From: Rickettsia endosymbiont of Bryobia graminum
Lineage (GTDB): Bacteria; Pseudomonadota; Alphaproteobacteria; Rickettsiales; Rickettsiaceae
DNA: 8,177 nt
Direction: 5' to 3'
Assembly: GCA_020881085.1 (NCBI GenBank)
Contig: JAJIYR010000153.1
Span: 1 to 8,177, forward strand
Shown here: piece by piece, positions 1-6,731 of the stretch
Layout: every line of letters begins with the position of its first letter
Numbering within the stretch: position 1 is the first letter of the stretch
Made by a program: the position numbers and the translations under genes
The notes under the pieces: model-generated
Seen by the model: the letters and a program-made list of their open reading frames with translations, nothing else
What the model was told of the DNA's origin: nothing
Database searches by the model: none

Positions 1-2
1 GG

Positions 3-128
3 CATTTGATCGAGAACTTTTTTGCAAAACTAAAGCAATATAGAGCAATCGCAACACGATATGACAAAACCTCTCAAAACTTTTTGGGGGCTATTTATAT
101 GGCTGCCACGGTAATTTGGCTCAATTGA
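3..128 (+). pseudogene. IS5-family transposase, C-terminal end (cut by window edge)
   Basis: The third frame is open from the window start to a TGA at 126-128 and encodes 41 residues. They begin HLIENFFAKLKQYRAIATRY and end in AATVIWLN. The IENFFAKLKQYR...TRYDKT pattern is the conserved region around the last catalytic glutamate of IS5-family DDE transposases, and the short hydrophobic tail ending WLN is typical of that family. In an intact enzyme this protein cuts and rejoins the ends of the insertion sequence. Only the 3' end is visible, so I cannot tell whether the gene is intact outside the window. No lesion is seen in the visible part. No terminal inverted repeat could be recognised between 129 and 278, because the other end of the element is not available for comparison. 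Confidence 0.82.
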
Positions 129-278
129 TCACACGCCCTAAGATATTTCTTTCTCTGCAAGAAAATGTATAAAACCATCATAATAAGCAATTGCTTGATG
201 AATCACTATTATCCTAGATAACTATCTAAAATCTTCGGTCATTATTTATAATAACTATATAATAAGGTCAGAAATTGC
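129..278. other. Intergenic stretch between IS5 remnant and ssb
   Basis: AT-rich sequence with no open frame worth calling. It must hold the right end of the IS5-type element and the 3' untranslated region of ssb, which is read leftwards. A perfect 12-bp palindrome (aagcaattgctt) lies at 185-196, and a small hairpin (tagat/atcta) lies near 217-230. Neither is followed by a clear T-run in the ssb direction, so no ssb terminator is called. Confidence 0.5.
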
Positions 279-725
279 TTAAAACGGTATCTCATCATCT
301 AAATCACTATGGTCGAAGCTGTTATTAGTTGAAGTCTTTTGTGAGAAAGAATCAGTAGAACCTGTACCGGGGGCCTTAGAATCTAATAAAATAAATTGTG
401 AATTAAAATTTTGTAATACAATTTCTGTAGTATATTTTTCTTGACCTGAGTTATCAATCCATTTTCTAGTTTGTAAACTACCTTCTATATAAACTTTAGT
501 ACCCTTTTTAGCATAATTTTTTATTACTGATACTAAACCTTCATTAAAAACTACTACCCTATGCCATTCAGTTTTTTCTTTTCTCTCCCCACTAACTCGA
601 TCTTTCCATGTTTCTGAAGTAGCTATACTAAAACTGGCTATTTCCTTACCATCATTGGTACTTCTGATTTCTGGGTCACGCCCTAAATTACCTATTAGTA
701 TTGCTCTGTTTAAACTATTAGCCAC
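279..725 (-). CDS. ssb: Single-stranded DNA-binding protein SSB
   Basis: 148-residue SSB, which coats single-stranded DNA during replication, recombination and repair as a homotetramer. The OB-fold covers about residues 4-112: NRAILIGNLGRDPEIR opens it, and the DNA-stacking aromatics W40, W54, F60 and W89 fall at the positions expected from the E. coli protein. A Ser/Thr/Gly-rich linker (about 116-138) leads to the acidic tip DLDDEIPF (141-148), the site that recruits SSB partner proteins. The start is GTG at 725-723. It fits the family N-terminus (MANSLNRAIL compared with rickettsial MAGSLNKVIL) and is preceded by a weak AAAGAG ribosome site. The gene is divergent from uvrA, an arrangement also known in enterobacteria, and shares a 108-bp spacer with it. 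No lesion is seen, and the length is normal for the family. Confidence 0.97.
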   Translation of the reverse strand: MANSLNRAILIGNLGRDPEIRSTNDGKEIASFSIATSETWKDRVSGERKEKTEWHRVVVFNEGLVSVIKNYAKKGTKVYIEGSLQTRKWIDNSGQEKYTTEIVLQNFNSQFILLDSKAPGTGSTDSFSQKTSTNNSFDHSDLDDEIPF

Positions 726-746
726 AAATTATTACTCTTTTAGTGA

Positions 747-774
747 ATATTATTATTGCAATAATAATTGAAAA
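747..774 (-). promoter_or_regulatory. Candidate ssb promoter
   Basis: On the minus strand, TAATAT (752-747) is a reasonable -10. TTTTCA (774-769) lies 16 bp upstream and matches the -35 consensus at four of six bases. Transcription would start about 15 nt before the GTG of ssb. The palindrome at 749-768 would fill the spacer between the two boxes. This is read by eye from consensus only. Confidence 0.35.
749..768. promoter_or_regulatory. Perfect 20-bp palindrome in ssb-uvrA spacer, candidate operator
   Basis: attattattgcaataataat is self-complementary over all 20 bases with no loop. It is centred between 758 and 759. It lies between the candidate -35 and -10 of ssb, and its centre TTGCAA doubles as the candidate -35 of uvrA. 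A dimeric regulator bound here could control both genes. The sequence matches neither the enterobacterial LexA box (CTGT-N8-ACAG) nor the alphaproteobacterial one (GTTC-N7-GTTC). Because the region is very AT-rich, a chance or purely structural origin is possible. Confidence 0.5.
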
Positions 775-785
775 CAACCTATAAT
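756..785 (+). promoter_or_regulatory. Candidate uvrA promoter
   Basis: TATAAT at 780-785 is a perfect -10 consensus. TTGCAA at 756-761 lies 18 bp upstream and matches the -35 at four of six bases. Transcription would begin near 792, giving a leader of about 42 nt to the ATG at 834. This placement also argues against the upstream TTG at 768 as the uvrA start, since that codon would lie inside the promoter. Confidence 0.5.
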
Positions 786-833
786 GCTACAGGTTTTTTT
801 TCAAGCAGCTTAAATAGTTTACAAAAAATAATT

Positions 834-3704
834 ATGCAAGAATACATTAAAGTTCGAGGTGCTAAGGAGCATAATTTAAAGAATGTTAACGTTGATATAC
901 CAAGAAATAAGTTTGTAGTTATTACAGGCCTTAGTGGTTCTGGTAAATCATCTTTAGCTTTTGATACAATTTATGCAGAAGGTCAACGTAGGTATGTTGA
1001 GAGTTTGTCTTCATACGCCAGACAGTTTTTACATCTTCAGAATAAGCCAGATGTAGAGTCAGTTTCTGGGTTATCACCAGCGATTGCTATTGATCAGAAA
1101 ACTACTTCTAAAAACCCCCGTTCTACGGTTGGTACTATAACTGAAATTTATGATTATTTGCGATTATTATATGCACGAGTAGGTGTTCCATACTCTCCCG
1201 CCACAGGTTTGCCAATAAAAAATCAGACTATATCTGAAATGGTTGATGTAATTAAGACTATACCTATAGGTATTAAAATTTACATATTAGCACCAATTAT
1301 TAGAGGGCAAAAAGGTGAATTTAGGCGTGAAATACTTGATCTGAAAAAACAAGGTTTTAGTAGGATGATAGTAAATAATGAAGCATATGAAATAGATAAT
1401 CTACCGAAGTTTGAAAAAAACAAGAAACATAATATAGAAGTAGTTGTTGATAGAATTGCTATAGAAAAAAATATGGGTAATAGACTTGCGGATAGTTTAG
1501 AAATTTCCCTAAAACTTGCCGATGGAATAGCTTATATTCAGGTAGTTGATATTCCAAAAGAAATAAAAACAGATTTTATTAAGGGGCAACAAATAATTTT
1601 TTCTGAGAAGTATTCATGTCCAGTTTCTGGTTTTCAGATTTTAGAGATTGAGCCAAGAATTTTTTCATTTAATAGTCCGTTTGGCGCTTGTCCTAAATGT
1701 GAAGGTATAGGAAAAGAATTATTTTTTGATAAAGAATTAATTATTCCTGATAGTAAAATGACTATTAGAGATGGAGCAATTGCGCCATGGGGTAAAATAT
1801 CTTCTAAGCTATTTTTGGATACTTTAAAATCTTTATCGGAGCATTACAAATTTTCGTTAGATACTCCTTTTGTAGTTTTATCAGATTTAGTACAAAATGT
1901 ATTGCTGTATGGATCAGGTGATGATGTAATAAAATTTGAATATAATGATTGCTCTAAATCACAAATTATTCATCAGCCATTCGCTGGGATAATACCTAGT
2001 TTAGAGGAGAGAGAACGTAAGGCTGATTCAGCCTTGGTAAAAGAAGAGTTATTAAAATATAAATCTGAAGCAAAATGCACTGCTTGTAATGGTCATAGAT
2101 TAAAAGAAGAGTCTCTTTGTATTAAGATCTCTGAACTGCATATAGGAAAAGTATCTCAGATGAGTATCATACAATTAAAGCAGTGGTTTAATGAATTAGA
2201 CGCAAAACTAACTACCAAGCAAATGGCTATTGCTGAGCGTATATTGAAAGAGATTAGTGAAAGATTACAATTTTTATTAAATGTTGGATTGGATTATCTT
2301 AATTTAGCTAGAGAATCAGGGACTTTATCGGGTGGCGAAAGTCAACGTATTCGTTTAGCCTCACAAATTGGTTCAGGTCTTAGTGGGGTCTTATATGTTT
2401 TAGATGAGCCATCAATTGGCTTGCATCAAAGAGATAATGCTAGGTTAATAGATACTTTAAAAAATCTTAGGGATCTTGGTAATACTGTATTGGTTGTAGA
2501 ACATGACGAAGAAACAATGCAAGAATCAGATCATATTATAGACGTAGGTCCTGGTGCTGGAATTCATGGGGGGAATATAGTAGCGCAAGGAACGTTAGAA
2601 GAAATTAAAGTAAATGAAGCTAGCATAACTGGAAGTTATTTAAGTGGTAAGCAATTTATTGCTGTTCCTAAAACTACAAGGATTCCTCATCCTGATAAGA
2701 TGATAACATTAATAGGAGCAGTTTCTAATAACTTAAAAAATGTTGATATCACGATTCCATTAGGAAGCTTTACAGCTATTACCGGAGTATCTGGAAGTGG
2801 TAAGTCTAGCCTGATAATTCAAACTTTATATAAAGCTACTATAAAATATTTAGAGCCAACATCAAAAACTTCTCCGGGAAAGCATGATTCTATTATTGGT
2901 CTTGAATATATTGATAAAGTTATTGATATTAATCAATCGCCAATAGGTAGGACCCCAAGATCAAATCCAGCAACATACACTGGGTCATTTACTCATATCA
3001 GAGACTGGTTTGCTGAATTGCCCACTGCAAAAGCTAGAGGTTACAAAGTTGGTAGATTTTCATTTAATGTAAAAGGTGGTCGTTGTGAGATGTGCCAAGG
3101 AGATGGGTTAATAAAAATAGAAATGCATTTCTTGCCAGATATTTATGTTAAATGTGATGTTTGTAATGGTGCTAGATATAATAGAGAAACTCTAGAAATT
3201 AAATATAAAGATAAATCTATTTCTGATGTTTTAATGATGACAGTAGAAGATGCAATGAGTTTTTTTGAAAAAGTTCCTGATATTTACAGTAAGCTAGTGA
3301 CTTTACATGAGGTAGGTCTGGGGTATATAAAAATTGGTCAATCGGCAACTACTTTATCCGGTGGTGAAGCTCAAAGAGTTAAATTAGCTAAAGAGTTATC
3401 AAAGCGTTCCACTGGCAAAACTTTATATATACTTGATGAGCCGACAACAGGTTTGCATATTGATGATATTAATAAATTGCTTAAAGTATTGCATAAACTA
3501 GTAGATATGGGAAATACCGTAGTTGTTATTGAACATAATTTAGATGTTATCAAAACGGCGGACCATATTATTGATGTTGGACCTGAAGGTGGCGATAAAG
3601 GTGGTAGAATAGTTGTGTCTGGAACTCCTAAAGATGTTGCAGCTTGCGCTGAGAGTCACACAGGGCGTTATTTAAAGCCATATTTGAATTTAGATAGAAA
3701 GTGA
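834..3704 (+). CDS. uvrA: Excinuclease ABC subunit A (UvrA)
   Basis: 956-residue DNA damage sensor of nucleotide excision repair. As a dimer it loads UvrB at lesions using two ABC ATPase modules. The first module has Walker [10 protein letters not shown] (32-40), signature [12 protein letters not shown] (498-509) and Walker [10 protein letters not shown] (522-530). The second has Walker [10 protein letters not shown] (651-659), signature [12 protein letters not shown] (841-852) and Walker [10 protein letters not shown] (866-874). Zinc modules: CTAC at 415-418 and the C-terminal four-cysteine finger C751/C754/C774/C777 are intact. In the insertion finger (C262, C286, C289) the expected second cysteine is S265; I recall this CPVSG form from other alphaproteobacteria. 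The start is set at ATG 834, which gives [18 protein letters not shown], the family N-terminus; the frame is open further upstream, but a TTG at 768 would add 22 unrelated residues and lie in the promoter. No clear Shine-Dalgarno site precedes the ATG. Confidence 0.97.
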   Translation: MQEYIKVRGAKEHNLKNVNVDIPRNKFVVITGLSGSGKSSLAFDTIYAEGQRRYVESLSSYARQFLHLQNKPDVESVSGLSPAIAIDQKTTSKNPRSTVGTITEIYDYLRLLYARVGVPYSPATGLPIKNQTISEMVDVIKTIPIGIKIYILAPIIRGQKGEFRREILDLKKQGFSRMIVNNEAYEIDNLPKFEKNKKHNIEVVVDRIAIEKNMGNRLADSLEISLKLADGIAYIQVVDIPKEIKTDFIKGQQIIFSEKYSCPVSGFQILEIEPRIFSFNSPFGACPKCEGIGKELFFDKELIIPDSKMTIRDGAIAPWGKISSKLFLDTLKSLSEHYKFSLDTPFVVLSDLVQNVLLYGSGDDVIKFEYNDCSKSQIIHQPFAGIIPSLEERERKADSALVKEELLKYKSEAKCTACNGHRLKEESLCIKISELHIGKVSQMSIIQLKQWFNELDAKLTTKQMAIAERILKEISERLQFLLNVGLDYLNLARESGTLSGGESQRIRLASQIGSGLSGVLYVLDEPSIGLHQRDNARLIDTLKNLRDLGNTVLVVEHDEETMQESDHIIDVGPGAGIHGGNIVAQGTLEEIKVNEASITGSYLSGKQFIAVPKTTRIPHPDKMITLIGAVSNNLKNVDITIPLGSFTAITGVSGSGKSSLIIQTLYKATIKYLEPTSKTSPGKHDSIIGLEYIDKVIDINQSPIGRTPRSNPATYTGSFTHIRDWFAELPTAKARGYKVGRFSFNVKGGRCEMCQGDGLIKIEMHFLPDIYVKCDVCNGARYNRETLEIKYKDKSISDVLMMTVEDAMSFFEKVPDIYSKLVTLHEVGLGYIKIGQSATTLSGGEAQRVKLAKELSKRSTGKTLYILDEPTTGLHIDDINKLLKVLHKLVDMGNTVVVIEHNLDVIKTADHIIDVGPEGGDKGGRIVVSGTPKDVAACAESHTGRYLKPYLNLDRK

Positions 3705-3827
3705 GTTAAATTAGATTAGGTATTAATCCAACAATGTATGTTTTATAAGATATAATGAAATGTTTCTTTAAAAATTTCTATTCATACAACTTCTTGAGTA
3801 TCAAAATCTATAATGTTTAAGTTAATA

Positions 3828-3856
3828 CTCAGCCACTACCGGCTGAGAGCCGGTAG
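3828..3856. repeat. Two overlapping, mutually exclusive hairpins
   Basis: CTCAGCC (3828-3834) can pair with GGCTGAG (3841-3847), a 7-bp stem with a 6-base loop. Alternatively CTACCGGC (3836-3843) can pair with GCCGGTAG (3849-3856), an 8-bp stem with a 5-base loop. The two stems share bases 3841-3843, so only one can form at a time. No T-run follows on either strand. This could be a palindromic repeat element or a remnant of a structured RNA. Confidence 0.6.
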
Positions 3857-3866
3857 GTTGATGGTA

Positions 3867-3903
3867 GGCACTAGAAGTGCCGTAGAGTTTAAGCTAAAGC
3901 TTA
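3867..3903. repeat. Two further small hairpins in tandem
   Basis: GGCACT (3867-3872) and AGTGCC (3876-3881) form a 6-bp stem with a 3-base loop. TAAGCT (3890-3895) and AGCTTA (3898-3903) form a second 6-bp stem with a 2-base loop. They follow directly on the overlapping hairpins at 3828-3856, making a cluster of compact palindromes about 75 bp long. Confidence 0.6.
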
Positions 3904-4033
3904 TCCAATCTAATGTTAGAAATAGAAGTTGGTTTATGAGCTTCTGTATGGTTCTCTGTATTAGTTGACATTTGATCTTACATTTAATAAAAATAATGTA
4001 TTAAAAATACAGATAAAAAAATGGAAGGTTACA

Positions 4034-4111
4034 ATGAACTTAAATCAAAGAATAATAAAGCAAAAATTAAGTTTACTAGAACTCGCTAAGAGTCTCGGAA
4101 GTATATCATAA
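4034..4111 (+). pseudogene. IS481-family transposase, N-terminal fragment
   Basis: ATG at 4034 has a good ribosome site (GGAAGG, 5 nt spacing) and opens a 25-codon frame, MNLNQRIIKQKLSLLELAKS then LGSIS, ending at TAA 4109-4111. The pattern matches the N-terminal helix-turn-helix of IS481-family transposases, where the text continues roughly as ...LG.VSKACKVMG. Here the codon expected to be Lys is TAA, and the next two codons still read Ala-Cys before homology is lost. All catalytic parts are missing. The fragment runs directly into an IS200-type remnant in another frame. Family assignment rests on remembered similarity over about 28 residues, so it is moderate. Confidence 0.55.
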
Positions 4112-4205
4112 GCATGTAAATAAGAATATGATAGGAAAATACGCAAAAAACCAAGCTAATGAATATAAGAAACTGCATGAGGATCATCAGCTTGCTTTCT
4201 TCTAA
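4110..4205 (+). pseudogene. IS200-family TnpA, C-terminal fragment
   Basis: The frame starting at 4110 reads KHVNKNMIGKYAKNQANEYK, continues KLHEDHQLAFF and stops at TAA 4203-4205. This is the C-terminal helix of IS200-type Y1 transposases (compare KHGNENMI..YVKNQ..EYKKLHEDHQLALF). The tyrosine of GKYAKNQ, encoded at 4140-4142, is by position the likely catalytic nucleophile. The N-terminal two thirds, including the HUH metal-binding motif, are absent and replaced by the IS481-like fragment. The first 30 bases (4110-4139) match 7987-8016 of the other IS200 remnant with three differences. A GC hairpin typical of an IS200 right end follows four bases after the stop. Confidence 0.75.
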
Positions 4206-4208
4206 AAT

Positions 4209-4233
4209 TCCCCGCGGCTGCTTGCGGCGGGGA
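4209..4233. repeat. GC-rich hairpin, probable IS200 right-end structure
   Basis: TCCCCGC (4209-4215) pairs with GCGGGGA (4227-4233) as a 7-bp stem around an 11-base loop. It begins four bases after the TnpA stop, where IS200/IS605 elements carry a subterminal hairpin recognised by the transposase. The ten bases gcttgcggcg (4220-4229) recur exactly at 7616-7625 in the hairpin just upstream of the other tnpA remnant. A genome-wide GC palindrome unrelated to IS200 is the alternative. Confidence 0.5.
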
Positions 4234-4336
4234 TTACTTTTATTTAAAGTATATGATTTATTAACTAACTTCTATAAAAAATTATAGATATCTGTATATA
4301 ATAATGCAAGGAATCTAATAATATGGAGTAGAATAA

Positions 4337-4999
4337 ATGAAAAATTCATTATTTAAGATTATTATTGCTCTATATTTTATATTAAATGCAGCAAATGCTG
4401 AGTCAGTAGGTGGTCAAAATATCAGTGACAAAGAGATTGCAGAATTAAAATACTATATTAGTGCAATAAAATCCATAGCTGTCGATTTTACGCAAGAAGA
4501 TTCGCAAGGGAAAAAGGTAGCAGGAAAACTGTTGATAAACAAACCATATAAATTTCGTTGTAATTATTACCCACCTTTCCCATTAGTTATTATTGGAAAT
4601 AGTAATTATGTATCTGTGTATGATTACGATATGAAACATCTAAGCAAAATAAAAACGCAAGAGAACGTCTTTAATTTTTTATTAGAGGATAATGTAGATT
4701 TGGATAAATATTTTAAATTTGAGTCAGTAAAAGAGCAAAGTAATAGTTTTGAGATTACTATTTATCATAATCTAGCGGAAAGACGTATTCAAATTACTTT
4801 TAATAAAGCAACAAAACAAATAAAAATGTTTAAAATATTTGAAGATGACAATGTTATTACTCTAACATTTAATCATATTGAAAAAGTAAAACAATTTGAT
4901 GATGATTTATTTAAGTTAAAAAGTCCAGAGATTTTTGGTGCTCCAGATAGGTTAACAAAAAGTGAAATTGAAAGGAAATATATACTTGCTTCAGAATAA
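4337..4999 (+). CDS. lolA: Outer-membrane lipoprotein carrier protein LolA
   Basis: 220-residue periplasmic chaperone that takes lipoproteins from the LolCDE transporter and carries them to the outer membrane. The N-terminus is a clear Sec signal peptide: Lys at 2 and 7, a hydrophobic core IIIALYFIL, and ANA before the predicted cleavage after A21. The mature part shows the LolA pattern: a helix with SIAVDFTQ, then GKLLINKPYKFRCNYYPP (in place of the usual R-F-Y-PP), then VSVYDYDMKHLSKI. These are strands of the half-barrel that holds the lipid. The start ATG at 4337 has GGAG eight bases upstream. A perfect TATAAT at 4297-4302 could be a -10, but no good -35 accompanies it. The sequence has diverged from proteobacterial LolA, so the family call is firmer than fine functional detail. 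The SRP RNA gene follows 20 bp later on the same strand. Confidence 0.87.
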   Translation: MKNSLFKIIIALYFILNAANAESVGGQNISDKEIAELKYYISAIKSIAVDFTQEDSQGKKVAGKLLINKPYKFRCNYYPPFPLVIIGNSNYVSVYDYDMKHLSKIKTQENVFNFLLEDNVDLDKYFKFESVKEQSNSFEITIYHNLAERRIQITFNKATKQIKMFKIFEDDNVITLTFNHIEKVKQFDDDLFKLKSPEIFGAPDRLTKSEIERKYILASE

Positions 5000-5014
5000 A
5001 AAAAAGATTATGTT
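4986..5014 (+). promoter_or_regulatory. Candidate promoter of the SRP RNA gene
   Basis: TTGCTT (4986-4991) and TATGTT (5009-5014) are separated by exactly 17 bp. A start 6 bases after the -10 falls at 5020, which is the 5' base of the closing helix of the 4.5S RNA. The -35 lies inside the last codons of lolA. The box matches are only moderate (three and four of six), but the agreement with the RNA end supports the call. Confidence 0.5.
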
Positions 5015-5019
5015 AATTA

Positions 5020-5106
5020 ATGCTAGTAGTGGGCATTAATTCTGCTCAGTTGGTCAGGTTCGAAAGGAAGCAGCCAAAGTGGTAATTCGTGGGTCATTAC
5101 TAGCAT
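5020..5106 (+). ncRNA. ffs: Signal recognition particle RNA, small bacterial 4.5S type
   Basis: The 87-base RNA component of the signal recognition particle, which binds Ffh and targets nascent membrane and secreted proteins to the inner membrane. The conserved Ffh-binding hairpin is plain: GTCAGGTTCGAAAGGAAGCA (5053-5072), with a GAAA tetraloop in place of E. coli GGAA and the asymmetric internal-loop bases AGGAAGCAG conserved. The ends close as a 12-bp helix, atgctagtagtg (5020-5031) with cattactagcat (5095-5106), including one G-U pair. Boundaries are set from that helix and could be off by a few bases. A T-rich stretch at 5114-5120 downstream is the likely 3' termination region. The small size without an Alu domain is the usual form in Gram-negative bacteria. 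Confidence 0.95.
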
Positions 5107-5145
5107 AGATTCATTCTTTTTCACTCCTAAAAATTTTAAACTATC

Positions 5146-5174
5146 TTTACCTTAAGAAAAAAATTTAATATACT
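5146..5174 (+). promoter_or_regulatory. Candidate dnaX promoter
   Basis: TTTACC (5146-5151) and TATACT (5169-5174) are 17 bp apart and match the -35 and -10 consensus at four and five of six bases. A start near 5181 would give dnaX a leader of about 25 nt. Together with the T-rich stretch after the SRP RNA, this suggests dnaX and its downstream neighbour have their own transcript. Confidence 0.4.
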
Positions 5175-5205
5175 GTTTACATCATATCTTTTGTGAATAT
5201 CAATA

Positions 5206-6717
5206 GTGACTAAATCAACAGAACAATATATTAATTTTGCTAGAAAATATCGTCCTTCTAACTTTTTAGAAGTCCATGGGCAAGAGGTTTTAACTAAGAT
5301 TCTAAGTTATGCTATTTTAAAAGATCGCATTGCTCAAGGTTACTTGTTAACTGGTATTAGAGGGGTTGGGAAAACAACTTCGGCTCGTATTATTGCTAAA
5401 ACTATTAATTGTATAGAGCCAGTAATCATTGAGCAGAATATTAAACCTTGCGAAAAGTGTCAAAATTGCCTAAGTTTTAATAAAAATAATCATCCAGATA
5501 TAGTAGAAATTGACGCCGCTAGTAAAACCAGTGTAGATGATATTAGGAAAATAATAGAAAGTAGTGAATATAAACCTCTTATAGGTAGATATAGTATTTT
5601 TATTATAGATGAAGTTCATATGCTGTCTAAAGGGGCATTTAACGCTTTGCTGAAAATTCTTGAAGAACCACCTTCTCATGTAATATTTATCTTTGCCACT
5701 ACAGAACCGCAAAAAATTCCTTTAACAGTAATTTCTAGATGTCAAAGATATGATTTAAAGAGATTAACGTTTAATGAAATTTTACAGTTACTTAAAGGGA
5801 TTGTAGAAAAGGAGCGGTTAAAAATAGAAGAAGAAGCTTTAAGAGTAATAGCTTCTAGGTCTGATGGATCTGCAAGAGACGCAATTTCTGTATTAGATCA
5901 AGTTGTTGGATTAAGAGAGAAAGGAGATATTGTTTCTGCTGATGTATGTCAAATACTTGGTTTAGTAGAAACTAGTAGTATTATTAAGTTTTTTGAAGCG
6001 ATTATTAAGAAAGATGCCGGGAAAGCTTTAGATTTACTAAATCACCTATATGTTACATCAGCGAATTTAGAAATTTTTATAACACTCTTAGCAGATTTTA
6101 TTGCGTATCTTAGTAAAGTTAAACTATTGCCTAGTTATCAAAATCCAATATATCAGTCATTTGAGAAAGAGATAGAAAAAATCTTGGACCAGGTTACTAC
6201 CTGTCAATTATCAATTATCTGGCAAATATATAGTAAAGGTATTATAGATATAAAAATGTCCCATAATCAGATGATTGAAGCTGAGATGCTGGCAATTAAA
6301 TCTATTTATTCTCAAATGTTGCCATCTATTGAAGAATTATCTGGTGAGCTATCGCAAGTACAGCAGCCAATAGGAAGATATCAAATCACAGATTTTCTTA
6401 ATTATTTACATTCTAATAATGAAATGGCAGTATATTACCAATTAATGAATGACCTTGAAGTTAAATCATTTACTAACGATACTATAGAAATTGCTGGCAA
6501 AGATCTTAATCAGAAAGTACAAGAGCAAATAGGAAATTTATTATCAGCATGGTCAGGAAAAGTCTATAAAGTCATTACTAGCAAACAGGGCCAAATATCA
6601 ACTATCAAAGAACAATTTATTGATAAAGTAAGGTCTAGTAAGGAGTGGAGCACTTTAATAAAACACTTTCCAGAAATTACTATATCAGATATATTACTAA
6701 CGCCTAATAAGAATTAA
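5206..6717 (+). CDS. dnaX: DNA polymerase III subunit gamma/tau (clamp loader ATPase)
   Basis: 503-residue clamp-loader motor that opens the beta sliding clamp and places it on DNA. The AAA+ core is complete: FARKYRPSNFLEVHGQE box (11-27), Walker A GIRGVGKTT (50-58), the zinc module C69/C82/C85/C88, the DAASKTSVDDIR segment (103-114), Walker B IFIIDEVHM (131-139) with D135-E136, sensor 1 with the SRC motif (177-179), and sensor 2 GSARDAISVLDQ (221-232). Residues about 240-370 form the helical oligomerisation domain, and about 393-503 a short C-terminal domain. The product is shorter than E. coli tau (643), so the long linker and tau-specific regions are reduced. The start is GTG at 5206: the codon before it is an in-frame TAG, so no upstream start is possible. 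There is no good Shine-Dalgarno site. No slippery A-AAA-AAG site for making gamma was seen. The ybaB-family gene follows 14 bp downstream. Confidence 0.96.
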   Translation: MTKSTEQYINFARKYRPSNFLEVHGQEVLTKILSYAILKDRIAQGYLLTGIRGVGKTTSARIIAKTINCIEPVIIEQNIKPCEKCQNCLSFNKNNHPDIVEIDAASKTSVDDIRKIIESSEYKPLIGRYSIFIIDEVHMLSKGAFNALLKILEEPPSHVIFIFATTEPQKIPLTVISRCQRYDLKRLTFNEILQLLKGIVEKERLKIEEEALRVIASRSDGSARDAISVLDQVVGLREKGDIVSADVCQILGLVETSSIIKFFEAIIKKDAGKALDLLNHLYVTSANLEIFITLLADFIAYLSKVKLLPSYQNPIYQSFEKEIEKILDQVTTCQLSIIWQIYSKGIIDIKMSHNQMIEAEMLAIKSIYSQMLPSIEELSGELSQVQQPIGRYQITDFLNYLHSNNEMAVYYQLMNDLEVKSFTNDTIEIAGKDLNQKVQEQIGNLLSAWSGKVYKVITSKQGQISTIKEQFIDKVRSSKEWSTLIKHFPEITISDILLTPNKN

Positions 6718-6731
6718 AGGATAAACTATAT

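Larger units (their letters stand above)
3822..3971 (-). pseudogene. Possible 49-codon ORF split by a TAG, unknown function
   Basis: On the minus strand, ATG (3971-3969) opens a frame of 25 codons (MSTNTENHTEAHKPTSIS..., ending RLDKL) that meets TAG at 3896-3894. It then stays open for 23 more codons (LKLYGTSSAYHQPTGSQPVV, then AEY) to TAA at 3824-3822. The residue mix looks protein-like on both sides of the stop, which would need only a one-base change from CAG or AAG. The second half is built on hairpins: GGCACT/AGTGCC encodes the GTSSA part, and CTACCGGC/GCCGGTAG encodes PTGSQPV. I do not recognise the product. It may be a decayed small gene carrying a palindromic element, or simply a chance frame across a palindromic repeat. 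Only a weak purine-rich ribosome site precedes the ATG. Confidence 0.3.
3705..4336. other. 632-bp region without an intact gene: hairpins and transposase scars
   Basis: The stretch between uvrA and lolA holds, in order: about 120 bp of plain AT-rich sequence; a cluster of hairpins at 3828-3903 inside a stop-interrupted minus-strand frame (3822-3971); an IS481-like N-terminal fragment (4034-4111); an IS200-like TnpA C-terminal fragment (4110-4205); a GC-rich hairpin (4209-4233); and the lolA leader. No uvrA terminator with a T-run could be identified. The region reads as degraded accessory DNA inserted between housekeeping genes. Confidence 0.7.

Noticed and set aside
185..196. 12-bp palindrome aagcaattgctt as ssb terminator
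   Set aside because: It has no T-run in the direction of ssb transcription and is short enough to arise by chance in AT-rich DNA.
768..833. Upstream TTG start extending uvrA by 22 residues
   Set aside because: The extra residues do not resemble any UvrA N-terminus, and the TTG lies inside the candidate promoter (perfect TATAAT at 780-785). ATG 834 gives the family N-terminus.
726..833. LexA box between ssb and uvrA
   Set aside because: Neither CTGT-N8-ACAG nor GTTC-N7-GTTC is present in the spacer.
3371..3553. 60-codon open frame on the minus strand inside uvrA
   Set aside because: It lies opposite the highly conserved second ATPase module of uvrA and has no recognisable features; it is a shadow of the coding strand.
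3938..3955. GAGC...GGTTCT pattern resembling group II intron domain V
   Set aside because: Only the outermost bases fit; the stem between them cannot form, and no reverse transcriptase or other intron domain is present.
5470..5712. 80-codon open frame on the minus strand inside dnaX
   Set aside because: It lies opposite the conserved AAA+ core of dnaX and shows no protein-like character.
6176..6181. Run of six A in dnaX as a possible slippage site for making gamma
   Set aside because: It lacks the A-AAA-AAG form and a clear downstream stem, and short A-runs are common in this genome.
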